Positions 10,743 through 19,701 of a stretch of DNA of 64,000 nucleotides are shown here, one piece after another; the stretch's first letter is position 1; every line of letters begins with the position of its first letter. The notes under the pieces were generated by a model. The model did not search any database, was not told the DNA's origin, and saw only the letters and a list, made by a program, of their open reading frames with translations. Origin of the DNA: Epithemia pelagica (lineage: Eukaryota > Bacillariophyta > Bacillariophyceae > Surirellales > Surirellaceae); contig OX337230.1 of NCBI GenBank assembly GCA_946965045.2, forward strand, positions 1,984,001 to 2,048,000, in the 5' to 3' direction. The translations under genes were made by a program, and so were the position numbers.

Positions 10743-10943
10743 CTAAAACTATTGTAGGGAGAGGTCGACAGTTTTATTCATCAGTTAGAGTTAGATAGGG
10801 TTAGGGTTTCAAATCGCATTGGTTCTGTTCGCGGGAATCCTAACGATTCGATCGCACATATGCGAGTGCCATGTGCCATCATCATCATTGCATGAGAGGA
10901 ATACAATATCGACTTGTCATTCACAAGAAGGCCACTTCGGATC

Positions 10944-12412
10944 ATGGAGTCAAGTAGCAAGAACGACATGAAACCGATGAAGGTACTGTTCTTGTCGGCC
11001 GACACAGGCGGCGGACATCGGGCATCAGCAGAATCCCTAGGCAAGCAAATCATGAATCATTTTCCAGGGAGTTCCTACGACATGCTTGATGTTTGGACGG
11101 GTGGCAACATCTGGCCCTATAACGCGTTGGTCAAGTCGTACAAGCACTTGTCAGCGAACCCAAATCAATGGCGGACTTTATATCATACGATGAACAGCAC
11201 GCCTGCTGGAAGCTTTGTTCTTTGGCATTCCAGAGTAACAGGGAAGACGAGAGTTAGCGCAGAAATTGAAAGATTCGATCCTGATGTCATTATTTCAGTT
11301 CACCCAACGATGCAAAATACACCTCTTCATTGCTGCAGAGAAATATCCAAGAAAAAGGGCAAGTACATTCCCTTCTTTACAGTTGTCACAGATCTTGCTT
11401 CTGCCCATTCAATGTGGTTCGAAAAAGGAGTGGACAAGATATATGTGGCATCTCAAGCTCTCTATAATCGTGCCAAAAACCGAGCTCGTATCCCAGAGAA
11501 AAACATTGTCATGTCGGGTCTACCTATTCGAAATGAGTTTGCTTTGGAAGCCGAAAAACTGGGTGATCGATACTCCAGCGAGGGCAGAAAGTACCAGCAA
11601 ACCATCCGAACAGCTCTTGGGCTAAACCCCGACAGGCACATGATTTTGCTCATGGGTGGAGGAGAAGGTGAGGCTTATCGGGCAGCGTTGTTCAACTCGT
11701 TCTACGGAACTACCATGAAATACTCACACTAGTCACAACCCATTTGTGTTTCAACAAAACAGGTGTTGGTGGACTTTCCTCCATTGCCAGTGAGATATAT
11801 GTATCGTTATCTCTTGATGGGCTAGACGCAACAATTTGTGTGGTATGTGGAAGGAATGAAAAATTGAAAGCAGATCTTGAATCGCGTGACTGGGAAAAGT
11901 TGGTTGTTGACGACGAGGCATCCACTGACAATAGAACAAAAGTCACGAAATGCACTCCGACTTATCTCCCCCAACCTCCCTCACCTACATTCAAAGAGGT
12001 GGAAAGGAAAACGATTACTCTAGCTGAAGATGCTGGTCATATCAAGGGAAAAGTCCAAGTGATAGGCCTTGGTTTTGTGACCAACATGGCACAGTATATG
12101 GTTGCGTCAGACGTCTTGGTATCCAAGGCGGGGCCAGGAACAATATCAGAAGCTGCAGCCCTTGGTTTGCCCCTCTTACTGACAAGCTTTTTGCCTGGTC
12201 AAGAGGCAGGAAACGTTGACTATGTAGTGGAAAATGATTTTGGAGAATACGTGGAGGAGCCAATCGAAATCGGGAATACAATTTCCGAATGGTTGCAAGA
12301 TCCCCAGTACATGGAACTAATGTCATCCAAGGCCAAAGCAATGGGACGACCGACTGCTGCTGAAGAGATTGTTCTTGATATAGGAAGGACTTCGCAACAA
12401 TGGCTCAAGTGA
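10944..12412 (+). CDS. MGD: MGDG synthase, copy 2, without presequence
   Basis: Second GT28 MGDG synthase, 457 aa, exons 10944-11667 and 11763-12412 around a 95-bp phase-1 intron. The intron falls at exactly the same codon as in copy 1 (within the GGGEG-V motif), so the two are paralogues by duplication. Motifs match copy 1: SADTGGGHRASAESLGKQ, HPTMQ, PFFTVVTDLA, VMSGLPIRNEF, ICVVCGRNEKL, KAGPGTISEA and PGQEAGNVD. The insert before the last third is Pro-rich here rather than basic. The first ATG begins only about 11 residues before the conserved core, so no leader is visible; an unrecognised 5' exon is possible. It lies 3.4 kb downstream of copy 1, same strand, with two unrelated genes between. 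A short upstream ORF (MRVPCAIIIIA) is visible at about 10860-10895. Confidence 0.92.
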
Positions 12413-12490
12413 AACTTGATGTCGACGATTTGAGCGTTTGCGTGTCCCAGCTTTGTGTGCCTTGTACGTACTACAGAGTTGGAGAACCTT

Positions 12491-14218
12491 TTAAGCAGTT
12501 TTGATTCGCTTCGACAAACCCTGATCGTCCTCATTCTCATCTGACTCTTGCCCCGAGGAATCAAGATTGGAGAGCAGTTCCAGTAATTCTCTCCTCAGCG
12601 AGTCCAAAGTTGCTTTTTCGTCTAGACGTAGTGCAAGGCCATAGATTGCACGCTGTTTTTCTACAGAATGGCCTCGTGCATTGTCACCAGGTTTGCTGTC
12701 GTTGGTAGCGCTGCAAAGTAGGTTTTGCAGTAACAGCTGATCATTCTCGTGAGGAATACCATTCCACACAATTGGTTTGTACAGCGCCAATCTTTGTTTG
12801 ATCACGCTTAGTAAGCTTGTGCAAACTAAATGTCCCAGGAAGTAATCTTCCAGAATCTCTTTGCCAATCAAAGCTTGAGCAGCCTCGCGATAGGCGCAAC
12901 TCGGAAGAAAGGGAGCACAGGCCAACGTGACGAGGGAATCCGAAAGCGACGATACGGCCGATTCTCCTCCTCCTCGTTGTACCAAAATATGGTCCGGCAA
13001 AAACTCGGCGCGTCGTGACCGATCCACCTGGACGGTCCATACTTCGTCTTCCATACCAGCCTCTTCCATTGCTTTTGCGAGTCGTTGTGGCAATCCAGAT
13101 TCAATGACAGCCCAACAGGCTTCCAGAACCAGCTGTTTGGGAATCAAGACAGGGGTAGGATTGCGCAATGCCGTGTGTTGTTTCTCGGAATGACCAGCCA
13201 AAATCTCAATGGTGCGTTGTTCGACAAACCCAAATGTTTGCAAAAATTGGCAACTTGTCAAATCATCTCCATACGAATGACAAATTTCTTCCCCTGCAGA
13301 AATGGGTCGTTCCGCGTGCATCACAAACCACTCGCTCGTCCCTTTCAATGTGGTCGCCTTGTGTTGCTTGTCGGTGGATGAACAGTGGTTCAAGAGATCC
13401 ATACAGGGGAGAAGATATGGCCCCGTGTATTCATCTCCCATGGATTTCGCATCGGTCGGCATCATGACATGAAAACAACGAGTCGACAAACACTGCGAAA
13501 CAAGTAGAAACTTTTGGATTTCCTGCTTGTAATTTATTTCTGTCGCAGGTAAGCCATTGGTAGACTTTTCTAGGACAATGCCACAGCCGTGAAGATAGGG
13601 ACGTATCTGACCCAAATATCTCTCCTTCAAGACATGGTCATTGTCTTTCCAGAAACAAGATGCGGTCGAATTGGTGGTGAGGGACGGACCCGGACCTCCC
13701 TGTGGTTGTGTCGTGCTTGTTCCTGCCAAGAACGAATCAATCTGGTCCTTTTCCCAGGACAGGGAAACGGTTTCATATTGCTCCGGCAAAGACTGGAGAT
13801 AGATTTGTTTCGAAATGGTTCCACCGGTATGCGTCGGTTCATATTCGGTGTGATGATGATTAGATTCCTTGTAGTATGCGGCAAGGCATCTTAACCAAGG
13901 CGAAGCGTATCGTTTTCCCGGTTCTGATCCCTCCATACACGTCGATTGTGTCACTGAAGAAGCCTCCCTCGCCATTGTTGATGTTTCAGGATCGTACTCG
14001 TATTGACGTGGCATGGAACGTCCGTCAATGGCCAAAGTTCGGGGCAACCGAATTAAAACTTCCCCTGGAGCAATGGAGCGAGTAGCATACACGCCCCGAT
14101 TATTGTCATCCTCGGCGATACGGCGCAACTCCAATCCACCATGAACTTGTCCTCCATGGGATTGTATCCATGAACACAAGTTCTTCCATATCGACTCTAC
14201 TGTTGACGACTCGTTCAT
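12491..14218 (-). CDS. SET-domain protein lysine methyltransferase (SETD6/Rubisco-LSMT-like)
   Basis: Single exon, 575 aa, convergent with MGDG synthase copy 2 (78 bp between stops). The split SET domain is recognisable: an N-terminal RGVYATRSIAPGEVLIRLP (about 41-59), a long iSET region, then DLLNHCS (about 277) and AGEEICHSYGDD with LQTFGFVE (about 310-340), which supply the SAM and substrate pocket including the catalytic-type Tyr. The C-terminal about 200 residues fit the Rubisco LSMT substrate-binding domain by position, with weak visible similarity. The acidic/basic tail (ENEDDQGLSKRIKTA) could be a nuclear signal. Substrate unknown: ribosomal protein, Rubisco or a transcription factor are all seen in this family. 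Confidence 0.8.
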   Translation of the reverse strand: MNESSTVESIWKNLCSWIQSHGGQVHGGLELRRIAEDDNNRGVYATRSIAPGEVLIRLPRTLAIDGRSMPRQYEYDPETSTMAREASSVTQSTCMEGSEPGKRYASPWLRCLAAYYKESNHHHTEYEPTHTGGTISKQIYLQSLPEQYETVSLSWEKDQIDSFLAGTSTTQPQGGPGPSLTTNSTASCFWKDNDHVLKERYLGQIRPYLHGCGIVLEKSTNGLPATEINYKQEIQKFLLVSQCLSTRCFHVMMPTDAKSMGDEYTGPYLLPCMDLLNHCSSTDKQHKATTLKGTSEWFVMHAERPISAGEEICHSYGDDLTSCQFLQTFGFVEQRTIEILAGHSEKQHTALRNPTPVLIPKQLVLEACWAVIESGLPQRLAKAMEEAGMEDEVWTVQVDRSRRAEFLPDHILVQRGGGESAVSSLSDSLVTLACAPFLPSCAYREAAQALIGKEILEDYFLGHLVCTSLLSVIKQRLALYKPIVWNGIPHENDQLLLQNLLCSATNDSKPGDNARGHSVEKQRAIYGLALRLDEKATLDSLRRELLELLSNLDSSGQESDENEDDQGLSKRIKTA

Positions 14219-14408
14219 CGTCTCAAACCCCCCAAAAAGAACCGAAAAAAATGAGACTTCGTTACCGAAAGTCCAGTCCTACATTCATTTTAAGTCCCAT
14301 GTATTGGTCGCTCATGATTTTCATTATCCTCATTTTTCCAATGACACCAACAAAACTCTTGGTCGGTGTCTGTTGTTGTGATACAGGCTTTGGAGTACAG
14401 CTTCATCA

Positions 14409-15557
14409 ATGTCTGCCACTATGGATATGTCATGGGAAAATGCCATCTATGACGACAATCAAACATTTCTTGTCCAGAAGTTAACTTGGTGGAGCTTGAC
14501 TCTCTTTCTGATTGTCATCCTCGTCATTGCATTATGCCATGGACGAACCTTGTTTTGGGATTCTCATGGTTGGCGTCATCGATTGGCAGGAGGAGCGCTC
14601 CTGTCGTGGCTCTTGCTTGGATGCGTGCTCTTGTGGTGGGACATTGTCGATCAAGAGCACAACAAGAGCCAAAACTACAGTCGAGTCGTCGTCGTTTTGG
14701 CATATGACATTGGATTGGGTCTATGGGGGATTGCGGCAACCTTGACGGCAGCTCGGGATTTTCCACACAAACATGTGCGCAACGTGGCTGGTCAATCCGG
14801 CACTTTGGCGGAAAGGGCGATTGTCACACAAGCTGAAATGGTGGAACATTCTTTTTATCAAGGCCTGAACCTGTGGCAAGCTCTTTATTTGCATTTCATG
14901 GCAGGCACCACAAGTCCTACCAGTTCCCTTGGGATCCCTCAGTGGTTCCGAAATGGCTTTGCCTTGTGGCTTGTAACTGCCCCATGGTATCTCCGCAATC
15001 GATTCCCTGTGCACTCCTTCAGCAACAATTGGAAACGGTCCAAGTATACCAGCGATCGTGATTCAAGCGACACGATGAAAGCAACGCAGCAGCACTCGAA
15101 TTTCAAAGAAGCCACAATGTACAAGATCAAGAAGTGGCAATATGTGTTTTACAAACATGTTATTTTGCATGGCCTCAATATTTCAATCTGCCTACAACAA
15201 CGGAGTCAACAACCAGCTCTGCCCCTCGTATCAAACGTGTACGACCCAGAAGGCATTGTCTACAAACCGGGATGGAGACTGTTTTGGATTGCCTTGAATG
15301 CTGCCTATGTATTGGAGTTTTTCTTGCAATCACTGGTGAAACGCAAGATTCTATCCCAGTCTTGCATGTTGATGTTGAATCAGTCTTTGATGCTTATTTC
15401 GTCCCTGGCGGCTCTGCAATCCGTGTTGCGTGTCGTGCAGTGGCCCATATGTCTGGTCTCTGTTCTTCTCAACTTTGCAAATCGACATCACGATATCTTC
15501 AACACCATACTTGTTTACACCGTATTCCAATGTCTGCAAGCATATCAAGAACAATAA
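14409..15557 (+). CDS. Polytopic membrane protein of unknown function
   Basis: Single exon, 382 aa. About seven hydrophobic segments are visible, the first at residues about 28-50 (LTLFLIVILVIALC), then about 60-80, 95-118, 177-190, 247-262, 292-312 and 320-370. Conserved-looking polar features lie in loops, for example WQALYLHF, PWYLRNRFP and KWQYVFYKHV. An in-frame TGA at 14379 supports the ATG at 14409. It starts divergently from the SET gene with 190 bp between. I do not recognise a family. Confidence 0.7.
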   Translation: MSATMDMSWENAIYDDNQTFLVQKLTWWSLTLFLIVILVIALCHGRTLFWDSHGWRHRLAGGALLSWLLLGCVLLWWDIVDQEHNKSQNYSRVVVVLAYDIGLGLWGIAATLTAARDFPHKHVRNVAGQSGTLAERAIVTQAEMVEHSFYQGLNLWQALYLHFMAGTTSPTSSLGIPQWFRNGFALWLVTAPWYLRNRFPVHSFSNNWKRSKYTSDRDSSDTMKATQQHSNFKEATMYKIKKWQYVFYKHVILHGLNISICLQQRSQQPALPLVSNVYDPEGIVYKPGWRLFWIALNAAYVLEFFLQSLVKRKILSQSCMLMLNQSLMLISSLAALQSVLRVVQWPICLVSVLLNFANRHHDIFNTILVYTVFQCLQAYQEQ

Positions 15558-16242
15558 GCGTCGCCAGCAAATCCATTTTAATCATGAAGAAAGCGAGGGA
15601 TGCAGACAATTGGTTTGGGGGCTATCCTTATTTTGTTCTTCAGCCGCAATCAACAGCGTATGGGACTGGAACTCGGGTGCTTCATGTTTCGTTTTGCATT
15701 CGTTGACCTTTCCTTCGATATTGAGAGTTGTGAACGAACTTGTTGCCTCCGTTCTTTCATTGACTCAAGTTCGTCCCCCACCTCGAGAATGGATCGAGTT
15801 GATCCAAGTCGCAGCCCTAAGAGATTGCTGTCAACAGCTTCTCGTTGCTCCTGTCGTAGAGAAGAAGAGTGTTTGCGATACGTTGGACGGCGTCACTTTC
15901 CATAAAAGAAAGGCGGCAAATCGAGCAATCAAGTAGCAGCGTTCATCGAAGATCTGTTGCCATAATCCTACCGAAATCATGCGACATTGACTTTTGGAAC
16001 AGAACCACAGTTTGCACTCACAATCACAAGTTGGTCCGACTCGCACAAAGGCTGAAGGTAGTACGGGGTGTGGCCATGTGAGCTACCCAATGCTGTTCTC
16101 AACGCCCCATATGAGTAGTGGCAACTTAAAGCAAATTGATACAACTCCATACGATGAGCTTGAGTATTGGGATTGATTCGGGTACAGGACCTTCAGTACC
16201 ATCGCATGGTTTGTTACTATACCATTAAGGTGTCAGACCTCA
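15558..16242. other. Convergent intergenic region with a coding-like stretch
   Basis: 685 bp between two convergent genes. A + strand frame (codon phase of 15733-15936) reads as plausible protein from about 15725 to the TAG at 15936 (RVVNELVASVLSLTQ, then EWIELIQVAALRDCCQQLL), but it has no ATG and overlaps the end of the membrane protein gene in another frame. It could be an unrecognised final exon, a gene remnant or chance. Beyond 15940 nothing is seen. Confidence 0.3.
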
Positions 16243-17298
16243 TTAATCATTCCATTTGTAGGAATCAGGCAACCCAAGGGGCGGTGGAACACGGTTCGCT
16301 CGACCAAACATCTGCACAATCCACTTTTCACGTTGCGGTGGTAGGGACTCGTGCGTCGTCCGATCGTCCGCCAACCAAGTCTCTTCCTCCGCAGGGAAAA
16401 ATACAAGCCCCTTTCCACGTTTTGGTTGTACGCCAAATTTGAGTTGATCAAAATATGTTTCACCTCCTTCTCCTTCGTCTAATGAATTGAGATAGCAAAT
16501 ACACGTCACGACACGTTGTCCACCCAAATCTTTCCATTCACTTCCTCGAGAAGGAGAGGCATCTCCATGTCGGGAGAAAACAGCCCCAGCATCGTATCGA
16601 GTCACCACTGGAGCCTCCCATCTATCCCATGGGTGCTGTGTCAGCTCAGTGACACGGTCCACCAGAGGCTGGATAGTTTCAAAGTCATTTGGCTCATTCA
16701 AAGCCAGGGCAGTACTGGTCCGTGAAGACGCAGCTGAAGTCCGTCGCAATAAAGGCAACACAATGCCATAAGCCAAAAGAACAGAACCCATCAAAGCAAC
16801 AATCACTGGTGGTATGGCCACAGAGAGTAATTGTTGTATGGACAGAGCCGCCCCCGATGTTGATGTCTCAGATTGCTGCTCAATGAGCCTCAGAGAAGGG
16901 GGGATTCCCGCAAGGAGCGATAAAAATGGCAACGGCCACAATTTGTCAACATTCAGAGAAATATCGGGTGGATTCGAAAGCGTCATCATACGTGTTCCGT
17001 CTTCCTGGAGGATTCGGACGTGTTCTCGAAAGCTGAGGCATTCTTCTTTCGATAGAAGCCCGTCAACCGTGTAAACTAACGGATCGTTGGATGCAATCTT
17101 CACGTGAAAGACATTTGTATCTACATCCGGTATCCTGTCATCGCAACTACGCGCGACACGTTGATGAAGGAGGAGTGATAATCTTTCATTTCGCTCCCCA
17201 CGATGAGTTGATCTGTCGCGCCATGTACAGCAGTCGGAGTAGCTTAAGAGGGCACCATGGGCTATGTGTAGGATAGCGGCAACAAACAGCAACCTCAT
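16243..17298 (-). CDS. Prolyl 4-hydroxylase-like 2-oxoglutarate/Fe(II) oxygenase with internal membrane segment
   Basis: Single exon, 351 aa; start chosen at the ATG at 17298, giving a signal peptide (MRLLFVAAILHIAHGA). The C-terminal double-stranded beta-helix carries the facial triad: His244 and Asp246 (RHGDAS) and His316 (TTHES), with Lys325 for 2-oxoglutarate. The typical GEGGETYF and VQPKRGKGLVFFPA motifs lie between. The family hydroxylates prolines in secreted or signalling proteins. Odd feature: a hydrophobic span at about 158-184 (IPPVIVALMGSVLLAYGIVLPLL), flanked by Ser/Thr-rich linkers, interrupts the region between the N-terminal helices (LLSKEECLSFREHV) and the catalytic core. 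Membrane-anchored homologues carry their helix at the N-terminus instead. Confidence 0.85.
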   Translation of the reverse strand: MRLLFVAAILHIAHGALLSYSDCCTWRDRSTHRGERNERLSLLLHQRVARSCDDRIPDVDTNVFHVKIASNDPLVYTVDGLLSKEECLSFREHVRILQEDGTRMMTLSNPPDISLNVDKLWPLPFLSLLAGIPPSLRLIEQQSETSTSGAALSIQQLLSVAIPPVIVALMGSVLLAYGIVLPLLRRTSAASSRTSTALALNEPNDFETIQPLVDRVTELTQHPWDRWEAPVVTRYDAGAVFSRHGDASPSRGSEWKDLGGQRVVTCICYLNSLDEGEGGETYFDQLKFGVQPKRGKGLVFFPAEEETWLADDRTTHESLPPQREKWIVQMFGRANRVPPPLGLPDSYKWND

Positions 17299-17624
17299 GA
17301 CGCTCAAGGTTTGTTTCTTCAATTTTTTTTGTTTTGAGAGGGTGTATCACATTCTCCTACGCACGCTAGCAAATGGGAAGTCGCCATCTCGCCCTCTAAG
17401 TCTAAGGTTGGCCTCTAGCATAACCCAAAATATCCTTCTACTCTCTCCTTTGTGATCATTTTCTTTATCATGAGCTTCCATTTTTAGAAAACTTTTCTAC
17501 TCTCCGACATCTTTCTTGTTCGGGTTGCCAAACCAAAAAAAAACGGTTTCCTATTGCAATGGGATCATTTTTCTCTTTATGAGCTGTTCGTGCTCATTGT
17601 AGTTGGAATCCTCGTAGGTTGCCC
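17299..17624. other. Intergenic region
   Basis: 326 bp between the start of the prolyl hydroxylase gene and the stop of the FAD monooxygenase gene (both minus). AT-rich with A8 and T8 tracts; no gene seen. Confidence 0.5.
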
Positions 17625-19036
17625 CTATCTCTGAAAAGAAGGTTTCCATTCTGTGATTCTTGTCATAAGTTCGGGATCTTGGTTCACCAATTGTGTTCTT
17701 GATTCCTTGTTGGTTTGGTTCACATTGAGAGTCCGTTCTAATGAGGCAGCGTTAATCTCTTTCACACGGTCTATTCGGCCTCTCCAGAAATTCTCAAGAC
17801 ATTGAGAGAGAACGGAAGCCTGACCATCGGCAGAGGTCTCGTCCGCTAACAGGAACGAGGCAATCTGTGCAGAGACTTCACATGCGTCTTCCAGGCCTTG
17901 GTTGGCCCCTTGACCAAGACCAGGTGTCATAGCATGAGCCGCATCACCAATCAAAACAACTGGACCCTTTGACCATGCTTCCAAGACGTCCATATCATAT
18001 ACGGCGTTGACGAATATGCTATCAGATTCAAGCCTATCGATAACATGCTGAACTTTGAATGGGAAGCCACGAAAAAGATCAAAGAGAAGTTTCTTCTTTT
18101 CGTCTCCTTCTCCATTTTGTGTCGTAGAGTCCATTATGGACCCGGCTTCTGGTACAACAGACATCGCAGTGATCGTCACAATACCCGTAGCTGTCTCTCG
18201 AAAGGAAAACAATTTGCCTTTTTCATCACCTGCGTAGCCGACCTGGATGCCGGTTGGAGGGCATGTTCCTCCATCCAACTTCTCCATCGGTATGACAGCC
18301 CGGTACATGTATTTATTCCGGTAGTTCAACTTGTGCTCTTTCTCGGGGAAAAGCAGCGACCTGACCTTAGAATGAATACCATCTGCTCCCACAAGAACTC
18401 TAGCTGTGTATATTTGCATTTCATTAGCTGAAGAAGAACTTGGATTTGATGTCTCCGTGTCAGTTGATCGAGGCTGGATATGGACTGTTACTACTCTGCT
18501 ATCCTGGTCTACAGAAAAGGAACTCAGCTCTTGATTTAAGCGCAAAATTCCACTTGAATCATCGCTGTCAGTGAGGTCTTCCGCCAAATATTGCTGAAGC
18601 AGGTACCATACAAGATAGAGAGGCGTTACCCTCGCCACCTTGGCAAAGTCGGTTTCTTTTATCATTTCGTCTTCAAGATTGCGCATTTCTGACGTGAGTA
18701 GCTTGATGCTGGCATCTTGAACACGATTATGCACATTCTCGGAAATGGCCTGCAATGCTCTCATACCATTAGGGAAGAGACCAATGGCAGCACCAACAGG
18801 CTGCAGCTTGCGAGCCTTTTCAAAAACAGCAATTTTACGGATGCCGCGTCGATAAAGACCGACCGCTGTGGCAACTGTTCACACACAACAACCAAAAGTG
18901 TTAACCAGCTATGAGTACATAAAAGCAACGAGGAAATGGTCTGATATGAGCCGAATAGCAAAGAAACGAAGCGAAACGTACGTCCTGCAATTCCTCCACC
19001 GATTACGATCACATCAAAGTCTGTGGAGGGAGACAT
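17625..19036 (-). CDS. FAD-dependent aromatic-ring-hydroxylase/zeaxanthin-epoxidase-type monooxygenase
   Basis: Two exons: 18982-19036 (first) and 17625-18874, with a 107-bp GT-AG intron in phase 1; 434 aa. The splice restores the dinucleotide-binding fold: VIVIGGGIAGLATAVGLYRRG, in which the second half comes from exon 2. Further motifs: VGADGIHSKVRS (about 155-166, the DG motif binding FAD and NAD(P)H) and LIGDAAHAMTPGLGQGANQG (about 330, FAD ribityl binding). Group A flavoprotein monooxygenases of this kind hydroxylate or epoxidise ring substrates; the substrate cannot be told. No leader is visible before the fold, suggesting a cytosolic enzyme. The C-terminus ends shortly after the core. 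Confidence 0.86.
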
Positions 19037-19682
19037 GATTGGTTGGCGTTTGGAAAATGGCAAGCAAAACGATATTCGTTCTGTTCGTGGCGTTTGGCAT
19101 ATCCTCAATCTGTGATATCAGATATCATTCTCGTCATGTGAAGGGGGGGAATAAAACGTCACAAAATTGAGACGAAATGCAATGGCAGGCAGAATATGCG
19201 CGACTAAATATTTCCCTATCTCCTTGTTCGTTGCTATGCCAACCCAGCTTTGTATCTAGTTGTAGGGGTGGAAGTGGAATGCATTGAACTCCTACTCCTA
19301 CTCCTCTTGTACTTTTCCTAGTCGCAGGTTGGAAACATAAAGAGGAAGGATTCAACAATGCCGACGAAACAAGCAAGCATTCTATGTCGCAGAAACTTGT
19401 AACATCAAAGCCACGTAGTGGCAGGCACAATATACGCGCCTAAATATTTCCCTTTTCAATTCGTTGCTACTATTGCTATCCTTCTATGCCAAGCCAGCTT
19501 TGTAGGGGTGGAACTAGTGCAATGATTCAATAATGTCCACGAAGGAAGCAACCATTCTATGTCTCAGAACATGAAACATGTGACTTCACCTGAAATCAAA
19601 GCCACATTCCGCCAAGATCAGCACACACAAAAATTAATTCAATGTTCAACACACCTATGGTCGAGCACCCTTGTCAACACAC
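19037..19682. other. Intergenic region built of repeats
   Basis: 646 bp lying upstream of the FAD monooxygenase and downstream of the DUF262/HNH gene, both minus. No gene is seen. Most of it is a diverged direct duplication (19183-19606), and it ends in a 28-bp exact tandem repeat. Both are listed separately. Confidence 0.6.
19183..19606. repeat. Diverged tandem duplication of about 190-240 bp
   Basis: Copy A (about 19183-19418) and copy B (about 19429-19606) share ordered blocks: TGGCAGGCA.AATAT.CGCG, CTAAATATTTCCC, TTCGTTGCTA, CTATGCCAA.CCAGCTTTGTA, TAGGGGTGGAA, GATTCAA.AATG.C.ACGAA, AAGCA..CATTCTATGTC.CAGAA and ATCAAAGCCAC. Copy A carries extra CTCCTA microrepeats. Neither has an open frame. 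Confidence 0.75.
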
Positions 19683-19701
19683 CTATGGTCGAGCACCCTT
19701 G
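19646..19701. repeat. 28-bp perfect tandem duplication across a stop codon
   Basis: TCAACACACCTATGGTCGAG... (28 nt) occurs at 19646-19673 and again, base for base, at 19674-19701. The second unit contains the last codons and TAG of the DUF262/HNH gene; the first unit lies just after the stop. Perfect identity implies a recent event. Confidence 0.9.

Noticed and set aside
10785-10810. Telomere-like TTAGAG/TTAGAT/AGGGTTAGGG sequence
   Set aside because: Only one or two imperfect units, inside a promoter between intact genes; not an interstitial telomere array.
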